Positions 36,892 through 44,941 of a stretch of 64,000 nucleotides of DNA are shown piece by piece. Where the stretch lies: contig JABMLH010000009.1 in assembly GCA_013205085.1 (NCBI GenBank), positions 62,001 through 126,000 of the forward strand. The letters are read 5' to 3'. Below the pieces are notes generated by a model. It was not told the DNA's origin and did no database searches. It worked only from the letters and a program-made list of their open reading frames with translations. Source of the stretch: Microbacteriaceae bacterium VKM Ac-2854. Its GTDB lineage: Bacteria > Actinomycetota > Actinomycetes > Actinomycetales > Microbacteriaceae. Every line of letters starts with the position of its first letter. The first letter of the stretch is position 1. The position numbers were made by a program, and so were the translations under genes.

Positions 36892-36924
36892 CAGCTGGGA
36901 ACCGACGGAGTCGGTTTCCAGCTG
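36892..36924 (-). promoter_or_regulatory. Hairpin in the rpsG-fusA intergenic region
   Basis: CAGCTGGGAACCGAC (36892-36906) pairs with GTCGGTTTCCAGCTG (36910-36924), one mismatch, three-base loop. A second inverted repeat lies next to it, ACCGCTTGCTGGTCACC near 36935-36951 with GGTTACCAGCGGT at 36975-36987 reaching into the rpsG end. Such paired stems may regulate fusA apart from rpsL-rpsG. Confidence 0.6.
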
Positions 36925-36977
36925 TTGTGGCAGCTACCGCTTGCTGGTCACCACCGAGATGGGAACCGGCGGGATGG

Positions 36978-37448
36978 TTACCAGCGGTAGTGCGCGAAGG
37001 CCTTGTTCGACTCGGCCATCTTGTGGGTGTCCTCGCGACGCTTCACGGCGGCACCGAGGCCGTTGGAGGCGTCGAGGATCTCGTTCTGCAGACGCTCGGT
37101 CATCGTCTTCTCGCGACGAGCCTTGGCGTAGCTGGTCAGCCAGCGCAGCGCGAGGGTGTTCGCGCGGTGCGGCTTGACCTCGACGGGAACCTGGTAGGTC
37201 GAGCCACCGACGCGGCGGCTGCGGACCTCGAGGGTCGGGCGCACGTTGTCGAGCGCCTTCTTGAGCGTGACGACGGCGTCCTGACCGTTCTTCGCGGCGA
37301 CGCCTTCGAGGGCGCCGTAGACGATGCGCTCGGCCAAGCCCTTCTTGCCGTCGAGCAGGATCTTGTTCACCAGCTGGCTGACGATGGGCGCACCGTATAC
37401 CGGGTCGGCAACGACGGGGCGCTTAGGAGCGGGTCCCTTGCGAGGCAT
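36978..37448 (-). CDS. rpsG: 30S ribosomal protein S7
   Basis: 156 residues, standard. It nucleates the 30S head. Starts [19 protein letters not shown] and contains [24 protein letters not shown] (in part) and the ending [14 protein letters not shown]. One base overlaps rpsL. Confidence 0.98.
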   Translation of the reverse strand: MPRKGPAPKRPVVADPVYGAPIVSQLVNKILLDGKKGLAERIVYGALEGVAAKNGQDAVVTLKKALDNVRPTLEVRSRRVGGSTYQVPVEVKPHRANTLALRWLTSYAKARREKTMTERLQNEILDASNGLGAAVKRREDTHKMAESNKAFAHYRW

Positions 37449-37822
37449 TACTTCTTCTCCATCTTCGCGCCGTAGCGGCTGCGAGCCTGCTTGCGGTTCT
37501 TGACGGCCTGGGTGTCCAGGGCGCCGCGAACGATCTTGTAGCGCACACCGGGGAGGTCCTTCACACGACCGCCGCGGACGAGCACCATCGAGTGCTCCTG
37601 CAGGTTGTGGCCCTCGCCGGGGATGTAGGCGGTGACCTCGGTGCCGTTGGAGAGCTTGACACGGGCGACCTTGCGAAGGGCCGAGTTCGGCTTCTTCGGG
37701 GTGGTCGTGTAGACGCGCGTGCAGACGCCGCGCTGCTGGGGGTTGGCCTTCAGGGCGGGCGCCTTGGTCTTGGTGACCTTGGGCGAGCGTCCCTTACGGA
37801 CCAACTGCTGAATCGTTGGCAC
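37448..37822 (-). CDS. rpsL: 30S ribosomal protein S12
   Basis: 124 residues. It controls decoding accuracy at the A site. Starts [12 protein letters not shown] and keeps the lysines of the TTPKKPNSA loop and of GGRVKDLPG, the residues whose change gives streptomycin resistance, so it is a wild-type, sensitive form. Start is GTG 37822. It heads the str operon after a leader of about 280 bases. Confidence 0.98.
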   Translation of the reverse strand: MPTIQQLVRKGRSPKVTKTKAPALKANPQQRGVCTRVYTTTPKKPNSALRKVARVKLSNGTEVTAYIPGEGHNLQEHSMVLVRGGRVKDLPGVRYKIVRGALDTQAVKNRKQARSRYGAKMEKK

Positions 37823-38171
37823 TAATTTGCTCCTTGTGATGCTGCACGGTGACAGCGTGGGTGATGTTCGACATTCGGATCCGCGGCTCTCGCGAGGCGC
37901 GCATCCGAGTTCATCTGGACCCGGCTTCGGGCAGCCTGATCGTTTTCACGATTCGGGATGAGGTGAGGCCGGATATGCCGTGGGGGCCGCTCGATGAGCG
38001 AACCCTCGGATCCGTGAGGACCCGGTGGAGCTCCGTGCCGCGTCGATCCGGTGCACCGTCTCGCGACGACACTTCGTTTCGGCGCACGACAAAGCGCACA
38101 CCCGAAGAATATTACGGGGGATGACGGGGGCGGTCAACTACGCCGAGTCCGCCGTGGGAGAACAGCGGCGC
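37823..38171 (-). other. Gene-free rpsL upstream region with a long transcribed leader
   Basis: 349 bases without a gene. If transcription starts about 38102 from the promoter at 38109-38137, roughly 280 bases of untranslated leader precede rpsL. The leader contains GC-rich complementary stretches near 37875-37910, but I cannot fold it with confidence. Confidence 0.6.
38109..38137 (-). promoter_or_regulatory. Promoter of the str operon (rpsL-rpsG-fusA)
   Basis: On the minus strand TTGACC (38137-38132), a 17-base spacer and TAATAT (38114-38109). This is the best promoter match in the window, fitting heavy constitutive transcription of ribosomal genes. Confidence 0.82.
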
Positions 38172-38669
38172 TCATTCGCGCTCGTCGCCCTCCCAGCCCC
38201 AGTGCGGCGGTCGGCCGCCGGCGTCGCGGCGGGCGAGCAGCAGAAGGAACAGGATGTGCACGGCGGCCGCGAGCACGCCGACCGCGATCGCGAACGGCCG
38301 GGTGGCCTGCTCCGCGGCGAACACCACGACGCTCACCGCTCGACCGGTGTCGAGGGCGTACAGCGCGGATCCGCTGAACAGGAAGAGCAGGTACACCGCG
38401 ACCCCGGCGGCGAGGGAGGTCAGCAGTACTCGGGCCACGGCGGGGCGGGCGGCGAGCGTGATCATCGAAACGATCGTGGCGAGCACCGCGACGCCGGTCA
38501 TCACCGGACCGACGATCGGTCCGACCGAACGGTCGGGGATGACGTCGATGTCGGCGATGAGACTGATCACACCGAACGCGCAGACGACCAGCGCGAGGTA
38601 CAGGAACCCCGCGAACGCCGCGAGGGCGATGCCGTAGCCGAGGTCGGACTCGCGGCCCGGTGTGCTCAT
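38172..38669 (-). CDS. Four-helix membrane protein, unknown function
   Basis: 165 residues from ATG 38669. Four hydrophobic segments are clear (IALAAFAGFLYLALVVCAFGV, in part; VGPVMTGVAVLATIVSMITL; VLLTSLAAGVAVYLLFLF; PFAIAVGVLAAAVHILFLLLL) with a short polar tail ending HWGWEGDERE. No catalytic motif; I do not recognise a named family with certainty. The gene lies 7 bases after the stop of the membrane gene upstream, so the two probably form an operon. Confidence 0.72.
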   Translation of the reverse strand: MSTPGRESDLGYGIALAAFAGFLYLALVVCAFGVISLIADIDVIPDRSVGPIVGPVMTGVAVLATIVSMITLAARPAVARVLLTSLAAGVAVYLLFLFSGSALYALDTGRAVSVVVFAAEQATRPFAIAVGVLAAAVHILFLLLLARRDAGGRPPHWGWEGDERE

Positions 38670-38676
38670 GGCCGAC

Positions 38677-39327
38677 TCATCGGCGCAGCCGTCTCCCGCG
38701 CGCACCGATCCAGGCGCCGGCCCAGACCGTGACCTCGCGCGCGATCACCGCGGCGGCGAGCGCGGAGAGCAGCACCGCGGGGTCGCGGACGAAGAGCCGG
38801 GCCGGCTCCAGCGTCGGCGTCACGGCGCCGTACAGCGCGAGCCACTGCCCGACGAGGGCCGCACCCCCGGCGACGAGGGCGACCAGGAATCCGCCGAGGA
38901 CGTACGCCCACCAGCCGGCGCGATTGACCAGCAGCACGATCACGGCGAGGGCGATCGCGAAGCCGACGGTCGAGGCGATCACGACGTCCACTCCACCGAG
39001 CAGTGCATCCTCGACGGGGTCGCCGGTGAGCAGCATCCGGACGCCCGCGACGGCCGCGAGGTCCAAGGCGGCGAAGACCAGTGCGGCGAGGAGGGTGATC
39101 AGCAGCCCGGCACCGCGGTTGCCGCGCCGGCGCGGTGCGACCTCCGGCTCGACGGCGCCGAGCGCGGTAGCGGGCGGCGGCTGCGCGACCGACCGCTGCG
39201 CGGCCGGCTCCGGCTCGATGACCGTCGTGCGCGCATCCGGGCCTGGATCGGCGCTCGGCCAGACGTACTCCCGCGTGCGCTGCGTGTCCCCGGACGGGAT
39301 CCGCTGGGTCTCTGCGTCGCTGCTCAT
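38677..39327 (-). CDS. Membrane protein with proline/charged N-terminal domain, unknown function
   Basis: 216 residues. The first ~70 are polar and rich in Pro, Arg and Asp (IPSGDTQRTREYVW), likely cytoplasmic; then about four membrane segments (GAGLLITLLAALVFAALDL, VVIASTVGFAIALAVIVLLV, AYVLGGFLVALVAGGAALVG, ALAAAVIAREVTVWAG). No family recognised. ATG 39327 has TAAGGT exactly six bases upstream, a leaderless promoter layout, although GGAGGG also lies there and could serve as a ribosome-binding site. Probably co-transcribed with the next membrane protein. Confidence 0.7.
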   Translation of the reverse strand: MSSDAETQRIPSGDTQRTREYVWPSADPGPDARTTVIEPEPAAQRSVAQPPPATALGAVEPEVAPRRRGNRGAGLLITLLAALVFAALDLAAVAGVRMLLTGDPVEDALLGGVDVVIASTVGFAIALAVIVLLVNRAGWWAYVLGGFLVALVAGGAALVGQWLALYGAVTPTLEPARLFVRDPAVLLSALAAAVIAREVTVWAGAWIGARGRRLRR

Positions 39328-39333
39328 CCCTCC

Positions 39334-39339
39334 ACCTTA
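39334..39339 (-). promoter_or_regulatory. -10 box TAAGGT before membrane protein start
   Basis: TAAGGT on the minus strand, six bases (GGAGGG), then ATG 39327. Fits leaderless initiation, but the purine-rich spacer could equally be a Shine-Dalgarno site. Confidence 0.5.
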
Positions 39340-39378
39340 GGCACGAGATCGACGGACGTCGGGACGCGCGCGGTGCAC

Positions 39379-39440
39379 AACCTCGGTTGAGAGTCACCCT
39401 CAGCCCTGATGGCGTCTGACGAGCTCTCTCAGCCGAAGTT
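39379..39440 (-). terminator. Hairpin after the amino-acid ABC operon
   Basis: AACCTCGGTTGAGAG (39379-39393) pairs with CTCTCAGCCGAAGTT (39426-39440) with two G-U/mismatch positions and a 32-base loop, 23 bases beyond the ATPase stop at 39463. Confidence 0.6.
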
Positions 39441-39462
39441 GGGTACGCATGCGGCCCCGTAC

Positions 39463-40242
39463 TCAGTCCAGCGGGTTCAGGATGCGCGCCAGGAACTGCT
39501 GGGTCCGCGGCTGCTGCGGATCCTTCAGCACCTGGTTCGGTGCGCCGCGTTCGACCACGACGCCCTCCGCCATAAAGACCACCTCGGTGGCGACGGTGCG
39601 CGCGAACTCGAGCTCGTGGGTGACCACGACCATGGTCCAGCCCTCCTGCGCGAGCTCCTTCATCAAGGTCAGCACGTCGCCGACGAGTTCGGGATCCAGC
39701 GCCGAGGTCGGCTCGTCGAAGAGCAGCAGCTCGGGCTTCAGCGCGAGGGCGCGCACGATGCCGACGCGCTGCTGCTGACCGCCCGACAGCTCGAACGGAT
39801 ACGCGTCCTGCTTCGCGAGCAGACCGACACGGTCCAGCAGACGTTCCGCATCCGCCTTCGCCTGAGCGACCGGGCGCTTCTGCACCTGCACCGGCCCCTC
39901 GATCACGTTCTGCAGCACGGTCTTGTGCGGGAACAGGTTGAAGTGCTGGAACACCATGGCCGAACGGTCCCGCAGCGCCGTCAGCTGCCGCTTCGGCACG
40001 GGCGATCCGAAGTCGATCGCGAGGCCGCCCGAGAGCGTCACCGTGCCGCCGTCCGGTACCTCGAGGCTGTTCAGCGAGCGCAGCACCGTGGTCTTACCGG
40101 AACCGGACGGGCCGATCAGGGCGATCACCTCGCCGCGGCGCACCTCGAGGTCGATGCCCTTGAGCACCTCGTTGGCGCCGAACGACTTGTGCAGACCTCG
40201 AACGGAGATGACCGAGTCGACGTCGGAATCAGTGGGCGACAT
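39463..40242 (-). CDS. Polar amino-acid ABC transporter, ATP-binding protein
   Basis: 259 residues from ATG 40242. It hydrolyses ATP to drive amino-acid uptake with the permease and binding protein encoded upstream. Walker A GPSGSGKTT (44-52), signature LSGGQQQRVGI, Walker B LLLFDEPTSALD and the switch in VVVTHELEFART are intact. The GlnQ/HisP family is clear. The start lies inside the end of the permease gene (14-base overlap); an earlier ATG at 40269 would overlap more and is less likely. Confidence 0.93.
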   Translation of the reverse strand: MSPTDSDVDSVISVRGLHKSFGANEVLKGIDLEVRRGEVIALIGPSGSGKTTVLRSLNSLEVPDGGTVTLSGGLAIDFGSPVPKRQLTALRDRSAMVFQHFNLFPHKTVLQNVIEGPVQVQKRPVAQAKADAERLLDRVGLLAKQDAYPFELSGGQQQRVGIVRALALKPELLLFDEPTSALDPELVGDVLTLMKELAQEGWTMVVVTHELEFARTVATEVVFMAEGVVVERGAPNQVLKDPQQPRTQQFLARILNPLD

Positions 40243-40894
40243 AGCGATCCAGTCTCTTCTCCAGCACACTCTGGCCGCTCGAGAGCACCAGGCAGATCAG
40301 CCAGTAGATCAGCGCCGCCTCGATGTACAGCAGCATGAACTCGCTCGACGCGGTCGCGATCTTCTGCGCCTGACGGAACAGCTCGGTGACCAGGATCAGC
40401 GAGGCGAGCGAGGTGTCCTTCACGAGCGAGATGAACGTGTTCGACAGCGGCGGCACCGAGACGCGGGCGGCCTGCGGCAGGATGATCCGGCGCAGGGTGA
40501 GCGCACGGCTCATCCCGATGGTGTGTCCGGCCTCCCACTGGCCCTTCGGCACGCTGAGGATCGCCGCGCGGATCACCTCGGCCGCGTAGCCGCCGACGTT
40601 CAGTGCGAACGCGATGATGGCGCTCGGCCACGGATCGATCTTGATCCCCAGGCTCGGCAGCCCGTAGAAGATCACGAACAGCTGCACCAGCAGCGGGGTG
40701 CCGCGGATGATCGAGATGTAGATCCGCGCGATGGCGGAGACGATCCACACGGGCGAGAGCCGCATCAGCGCGACGGCCAGCGCCAGCACCAGCCCGAGCG
40801 CGAACGAGGCCAGCGCCAGCGGGATGGTGCCGACGAGACCGCCGGACAGGATCGGCCAGAAGGACCGTAGGAACAGGTCCCAGGTGGATTGCAT
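40229..40894 (-). CDS. Polar amino-acid ABC transporter, permease
   Basis: 221 residues, five membrane segments. The EAA-type loop GQWEAGHTIGMSRALTLRRIILPQA contacts the ATPase (shown by its core GHTIGMSRALTLRRI). It belongs to the HisM/GlnP family and probably works as a homodimer because only one permease gene is present. It starts 27 bases after the binding-protein gene. Confidence 0.93.
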   Translation of the reverse strand: MQSTWDLFLRSFWPILSGGLVGTIPLALASFALGLVLALAVALMRLSPVWIVSAIARIYISIIRGTPLLVQLFVIFYGLPSLGIKIDPWPSAIIAFALNVGGYAAEVIRAAILSVPKGQWEAGHTIGMSRALTLRRIILPQAARVSVPPLSNTFISLVKDTSLASLILVTELFRQAQKIATASSEFMLLYIEAALIYWLICLVLSSGQSVLEKRLDRYVAH

Positions 40895-40921
40895 CCGTGC
40901 TCCGAAGCTCGCCGGGCCTCC

Positions 40922-41788
40922 CTACTGGGAGACGTCCTCGCCGAAGTACTTCTCGGAGATCTGGGCCAGGGTGCCGTCGGCGCGCAGCTCGTCGAGCGCG
41001 TCGTCGATGGCGGCGACCAGATCGTCGGAGCCCTTGGCGACGACGAACGCGTTCTCGGACTTGTCGTCGGTGGTCGCGGCGACCTTCAGGTTCGCGGCGT
41101 CGTCGGCGTTGTTCTTCGCCCAGTCCAACCAGGTCAGCTTGTCGTTGAGCGTGGCGTCGATGCGGCCCTGCTCCAGCAGAGCGATCGACTGCGCCCAGCC
41201 CTCGACGGCCTCGACGTTCGCGCCGTTCTCCTGCGCCAGCTCGTACCAGTTGCTCGAGAGCGACTGGGCGGTGGTCTTGCCCGAGAGCGAGGCCAGCGAG
41301 GTGATGTCGGTGTTGTCCTTGTTCACGATCACCACGCCGGGGCTGACGGTGTACGGCTCTGAGAAGTCGTACTTGGCGGTGCGCTCATCGGTGATCGAGA
41401 CCTGGTTCGCGATCAGGTCGAAGCGTCCGCCGTCCAGGCCCGCGAAGATCGCATCCCACTGGGTCTCCTCGAACTCCGGCTTGACGCCGAGCTTCTCGGC
41501 GACCGCCGTGATCACGTCGACGTCGTAGCCGGTGAGGTCCCCCGTGCCGCCATCGGCGTGGTAGGTGAACGGCTGGTAGGTGCCCTCGGTACCGATCGTG
41601 AGCACGCCGGCGTCCTGCACCTCCTTCAGGGTGGTGCCCGAGTTCGCCGCAGCGGAGCTGGTCGATCCGGAACCGCTGACGACGTCGTCGGTCGAGGCGG
41701 CCGAGCAGGCGGAGAGGGCGAGAGCGGATGCGGCGGCGATGCCGATCAGGGCGAGGCGGCCGGCCTTCGCGAATGTGAGGTGCGTCAC
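40922..41788 (-). CDS. Amino-acid ABC transporter substrate-binding lipoprotein
   Basis: 288 residues. A lipoprotein signal (lipobox ALSAC, Cys28) anchors it outside the membrane. The mature protein is a family-3 solute-binding protein: LTIGTEGTYQPFTYH opens the domain, YDVDVITAVAEKLGVKPEF and WDAIFAGLDGGRFDLIANQVSIT follow. This pattern with one permease and a GlnQ-like ATPase fits cystine/polar amino acids, but the ligand cannot be read. Start is GTG 41788 with GAAGGA upstream. Upstream TAGGGT (41883-41878, minus) may be the -10 box, with a GGACTCCC/GGGAGTCC hairpin in the leader. Confidence 0.92.
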   Translation of the reverse strand: MTHLTFAKAGRLALIGIAAASALALSACSAASTDDVVSGSGSTSSAAANSGTTLKEVQDAGVLTIGTEGTYQPFTYHADGGTGDLTGYDVDVITAVAEKLGVKPEFEETQWDAIFAGLDGGRFDLIANQVSITDERTAKYDFSEPYTVSPGVVIVNKDNTDITSLASLSGKTTAQSLSSNWYELAQENGANVEAVEGWAQSIALLEQGRIDATLNDKLTWLDWAKNNADDAANLKVAATTDDKSENAFVVAKGSDDLVAAIDDALDELRADGTLAQISEKYFGEDVSQ

Positions 41789-41943
41789 GGTGTCATTCCT
41801 TCAGGTGTCGCGCCATCCGGCGCTGGATCGGGATCTGCGGACTCCCCGAGTTCGCTGCGGAGGGAGTCCCCGAGGTCACCCTAACGAGTCACAACCGGCG
41901 TGTCCCCCGCCCCATGACGGCTTGTTACACGCGCGCCGCCGCG

Positions 41944-42444
41944 CTAAGGAGTGCTCGAACGCACGGCGACGAGGAATTCCTCGATCTCGGCCACCTCGTC
42001 CGCCGTCAAGCCCTGCGCCGCGTCCGGCACAACGACGTGGAACGGGACGGACTGCTCCGCGGCCCAGGCGAACGCGTCCTCGCGGAGGTTGTCGTCGATC
42101 CAGACGACCGCGTCGAAGGCGACGCCGCGCGCGGCCGCGGCCTCGAGCCACATCGCGACGGGCTGCAACTTGCCGGTGTGTCCGGGGAACCGCGGATCGC
42201 GCGGCAGACCGCCGTCGAAGGTGATCGCGGCCGTGTCGGTGGGCAGTTTGAGGTCGCTCGCCAGCACACTCGTGAGGCGCGGCGGCCAGGTGGTCGCCCA
42301 GACGATCGAGCCGACGGCCGCGAGGCGCCGCACGAGTTCCGCCCGATCGGGATCGAGCACCAGGCGGTGACCGTGTCGGCGTCGGTCGCTCACGACGTGC
42401 GGATTGAGGACGCCGTCGACGTCGAGCAGGATCAGCGCGGGCAT
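41944..42444 (-). CDS. HAD-like phosphatase-fold protein (HAD_SAK type)
   Basis: 166 residues. Starts MPALILLDVDGVLNP, the DxDGV phosphatase motif with nucleophile Asp8. ATTWPP gives the second motif and VVWIDDNLREDAF the acidic third motif. This short HAD group is linked in some genomes to RNA-repair proteins, but no such partner is here. ATG 42444 is seven bases after TACCCT, a leaderless layout, and it is divergent from the gene at 42483 over just 38 bases. Confidence 0.78.
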   Translation of the reverse strand: MPALILLDVDGVLNPHVVSDRRRHGHRLVLDPDRAELVRRLAAVGSIVWATTWPPRLTSVLASDLKLPTDTAAITFDGGLPRDPRFPGHTGKLQPVAMWLEAAAARGVAFDAVVWIDDNLREDAFAWAAEQSVPFHVVVPDAAQGLTADEVAEIEEFLVAVRSSTP

Positions 42445-42451
42445 AGCGAAC

Positions 42452-42457
42452 AGGGTA
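42452..42457 (-). promoter_or_regulatory. -10 box TACCCT for leaderless HAD gene
   Basis: TACCCT on the minus strand, seven bases (GTTCGCT), then ATG 42444. It shares the 38-base divergent gap with the plus-strand box at 42471-42476. Confidence 0.6.
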
Positions 42458-42470
42458 CGCGGTGCCCGGA

Positions 42471-42476
42471 TACGGT
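42471..42476 (+). promoter_or_regulatory. -10 box TACGGT for leaderless gene at 42483
   Basis: TACGGT, six bases (GGCACC), then GTG 42483. This decides the start of the downstream gene, because no ribosome-binding site supports any earlier codon. Confidence 0.62.
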
Positions 42477-42482
42477 GGCACC

Positions 42483-43214
42483 GTGAGCACGTCGATACTC
42501 CTGCCCAGCGGCCGTCGGGCTCGGCTGGATCCCGATCCGTTCCGCGACGGAGCCCTGGTGCTCAGCATCGACGGCGTCGAGCAGTCGCACCTCGACCTCG
42601 CCGACCCGTCGGACCTCGCCCTCGAGTACGTGCGACGCATCGGCTTCGTGGTGGACGGGGCGGCCACCCCGGGTGCTCCCCTGCGCGTGCTGCACCTCGG
42701 AGGCGGGGCCCTCACCCTGGCCCGGTACATCGCCGTCACCAGGCCCGGCTCGGAGCAACTGGTCGTCGAGGCCGAGACGGGCCTGCTCGGCGCCGTGCTC
42801 GACGCCGCCCCGCTCCCCCTCGGCACTCGTCTGGAGATCGTGGAGGGCGATGCGCGATTCGCGCTCCCGCACGGCCGCCGCTTCGACCTCCTGATCGTCG
42901 ACGTCTACGTGGGGCTCGAGGTTCCGCCGCACCTCCTCGACGCGGGCTTCGCGGCCGAACTGGCTCAGTCCGGCGTGCCGGGAGCGGTCGTCGCCGTCAA
43001 TGTGGCGGATGAGCCGGGGGCGCCGCTGTCCCGCGCCTGGCGCGGAGCCTTCGCCGAGCACTTCGCGCACACGGCGCTGATCGCGGCACCGGCCGTGCTC
43101 GACGGGGTCGAGGCCGGCAATGTGATCCTGCTCGCGTCAGACCGCGACGGGTTCGCCGAACTCCTCGGGTTCCTGCTGCGGCACGGCCCGCATCCCGCCA
43201 CGGCCGACGCGTAG
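42483..43214 (+). CDS. Spermidine synthase-like methyltransferase-fold protein, copy 1
   Basis: 243 residues from GTG 42483, chosen from the leaderless -10 box six bases upstream. The Rossmann core of spermidine synthases is visible: RVLHLGGGALTLARYIA is the S-adenosyl binding loop, EAETGLLGAV its acidic strand end, GDARFALP and RFDLLIVDVYVG the following motifs. The usual N-terminal beta-domain is reduced to about 55 residues (IDGVEQSHLDLADPS, LEYVRRIG). Actinobacteria have many such proteins without proven polyamine activity. It is a paralogue of the gene at 57805-58665. Its last 78 bases overlap the convergent LuxR gene. Confidence 0.8.
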   Translation: MSTSILLPSGRRARLDPDPFRDGALVLSIDGVEQSHLDLADPSDLALEYVRRIGFVVDGAATPGAPLRVLHLGGGALTLARYIAVTRPGSEQLVVEAETGLLGAVLDAAPLPLGTRLEIVEGDARFALPHGRRFDLLIVDVYVGLEVPPHLLDAGFAAELAQSGVPGAVVAVNVADEPGAPLSRAWRGAFAEHFAHTALIAAPAVLDGVEAGNVILLASDRDGFAELLGFLLRHGPHPATADA

Positions 43215-43904
43215 TGCGACGTCGTGGTCGTGCAGGTGCCGGTAGAAGTCGACGCGCGACTCCAACGGCACGCCGACCTCCAGGTACTTAGCCTTGATGC
43301 GCTTGATGTAGGTGCGCACCGTGTGCTCCGCGATCCGCATCTCGTCCGCGACGACCTTGACCGCGCTGCCGGCGCCGTAGGAGCGCATCACCCGGCTCTC
43401 CTGCGGGCTGAGCACCGGACGGCGGTAGTCGGAGGCGGCGAGGAAGCGACCCCGCGCCGCCTCCGAGATCCACGTCCGGCCGGAGGCGACGGAGACGATC
43501 GCCGCGACCAGCTCGGCCGGCTCGTCCCCCTTCCAGACGAAGGCGCCCAAACCCGCTCGCAGGATCGCGCGGACCGCATCCAGGGGCACGGTGGTCGAGA
43601 GCACAACGAGGGCCGCGTATTCGGCGGCCACCTCGGCCAGTCGGGGCGCCAGCTCGGAGACCGGGATCGAGTCGAGGTCGACGATCGCGATCGAGACGCG
43701 CTTGGACGGATGCTCGGCCACGATCGCGAGCGGCGGGACGGACTCGAGCAGGCTGCGCTCTGCATCCGGCGCCGCGACGGGCGGCACCGCCGCGGCGTAC
43801 ACACTCACCCCGGGAAGGGCGGAGCCGAGAAGCGCGCACAGAGCGGCACGTTCGATGGCGAGCCCGTCGATCACGGCGAGGCTGAAACCTTGGAGCTGGA
43901 CCAT
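43137..43904 (-). CDS. LuxR/NarL-family response regulator
   Basis: 255 residues from ATG 43904, with GGAAAG nine bases upstream. The N-terminal receiver looks workable: Asp76 in IAIVDLDSIP as phospho-acceptor, Lys125 in FVWKGDEPAEL. The C-terminal LuxR HTH (about 165-220) has LSPQESRVMRSYG and the recognition region IAEHTVRTYIKRIKAKYLEVGV. No sensor kinase is adjacent, so it is an orphan. The tail after the HTH overlaps the end of the convergent gene at 42483-43214. Direct repeats upstream (43920-43960) may be its own binding sites. The neighbours are three TetR-like regulators. Confidence 0.85.
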   Translation of the reverse strand: MVQLQGFSLAVIDGLAIERAALCALLGSALPGVSVYAAAVPPVAAPDAERSLLESVPPLAIVAEHPSKRVSIAIVDLDSIPVSELAPRLAEVAAEYAALVVLSTTVPLDAVRAILRAGLGAFVWKGDEPAELVAAIVSVASGRTWISEAARGRFLAASDYRRPVLSPQESRVMRSYGAGSAVKVVADEMRIAEHTVRTYIKRIKAKYLEVGVPLESRVDFYRHLHDHDVALRVGRGGMRAVPQQEPEEFGEPVAV

Positions 43905-43919
43905 ATCGGCATCTTTCCG

Positions 43920-43960
43920 CCGCGGGTTCGGGTTCCGCGACCAACACCGCGGGTTCGGGT
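43920..43960 (-). promoter_or_regulatory. Direct repeats ahead of the LuxR gene
   Basis: The 14-base block CCGCGGGTTCGGGT occurs at 43920-43933 and again at 43947-43960, 27 bases apart. A partial third copy (CGCGGTTCGGG) follows near 43978. They lie 15-55 bases before the LuxR start, a place for regulator binding. Confidence 0.5.
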
Positions 43961-44116
43961 CTCCGCGGCCATCCATCGCGGTTCGGGCCGCGGGGACACG
44001 CGAAATGTAGCGCGGATGGGGACGCGGAGCCAAGATCTAGAGACATGTGGTCTCAATTGGGCCCCGAGCGCGTCCTGCTCCTTGTCGGGACGGGGGGGTT
44101 TATCCTCTGAACCACG

Positions 44117-44941
44117 ATGCACGATTCCGCTGTACCCGCCCCCGCCAAGCGCGCGAAGAGGATCCCCGCCGATGAGGTCCGCGTCCGCATGCTGGACGCC
44201 GCCCGCGACGTCGTCGCGACGAGCGGACTCACCGTGAGCTTCGACCACCTGCCGATGGAGGAGTACATCAAGAAGGCGGGGGTTCCGCGCAGTTCCGTCT
44301 ACCGGATCTGGAGCACGCGGGAGGAGTTCGTCGCCGATCTGATCGGCGAGGTCTTCAGCGCCGAGCGGTATTCGGAGGGCTTCGATCCGACCGCCATCGT
44401 GGCCATGACCCACGTGTATCAGGACAATCTGGACCGGCTCGACACGGCGAGCGGACGCCGTGCCGTTGTGCACGAGATGATCCGGGTCGGCAGCACGATC
44501 AACTTTTCGCACCTGAGCCGCTCGGTCGATTGGAACTCGTACAACACGCTGTTCACCTCGCTCGGCTCGATCCCCGATGGCCCGGCCCGGAACGCCCTCG
44601 CGCGCGTGGTCAGTCGGGTCGAGGGCCAGTTCGCCAGCAGGATGGCGGAGTTCTACTCCGACATGATCGTGCGCTACGACGCGACCCTGAAGCCCGGCTT
44701 CACGGTGGATCAGATCGCGGCGTTGACGGCGATGATCGTCGAGGGCGTCTCCACGCGGGTCCGCAATTCGGAGACCGCCCTCGACGCGGTCGTCCAGGCC
44801 CCCGGCCTCGACGGGGAACCGGTCGAATGGACCCTCGTCGCGTACACGATCCGATCGGTCATCGACGGCATGATCGAAGACTTCGGCGCCGACGGTCCGG
44901 TTCCGGTCGAACCGGTCACGCCGGCGGAACCGGCTCACTGA
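44117..44941 (+). CDS. TetR-family transcriptional regulator, paralogue 1
   Basis: 274 residues, longer than typical TetR proteins. The N-terminal HTH (about 20-70) reads VRVRMLDAARDVVATSGL, then EEYIKKAGVPRSSVYRIWSTREEF. The rest is an all-helical ligand-binding domain without recognisable ligand residues. ATG 44117 is ten bases after TATCCT (44101-44106), so the message likely has a leader of only a few bases. It is divergent from the LuxR gene and convergent, with 26 bases overlap, with TetR paralogue 2. The three TetR proteins share an unusual GVPRS(S/T)(V/A)YR(I/V)W helix. Confidence 0.88.
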   Translation: MHDSAVPAPAKRAKRIPADEVRVRMLDAARDVVATSGLTVSFDHLPMEEYIKKAGVPRSSVYRIWSTREEFVADLIGEVFSAERYSEGFDPTAIVAMTHVYQDNLDRLDTASGRRAVVHEMIRVGSTINFSHLSRSVDWNSYNTLFTSLGSIPDGPARNALARVVSRVEGQFASRMAEFYSDMIVRYDATLKPGFTVDQIAALTAMIVEGVSTRVRNSETALDAVVQAPGLDGEPVEWTLVAYTIRSVIDGMIEDFGADGPVPVEPVTPAEPAH

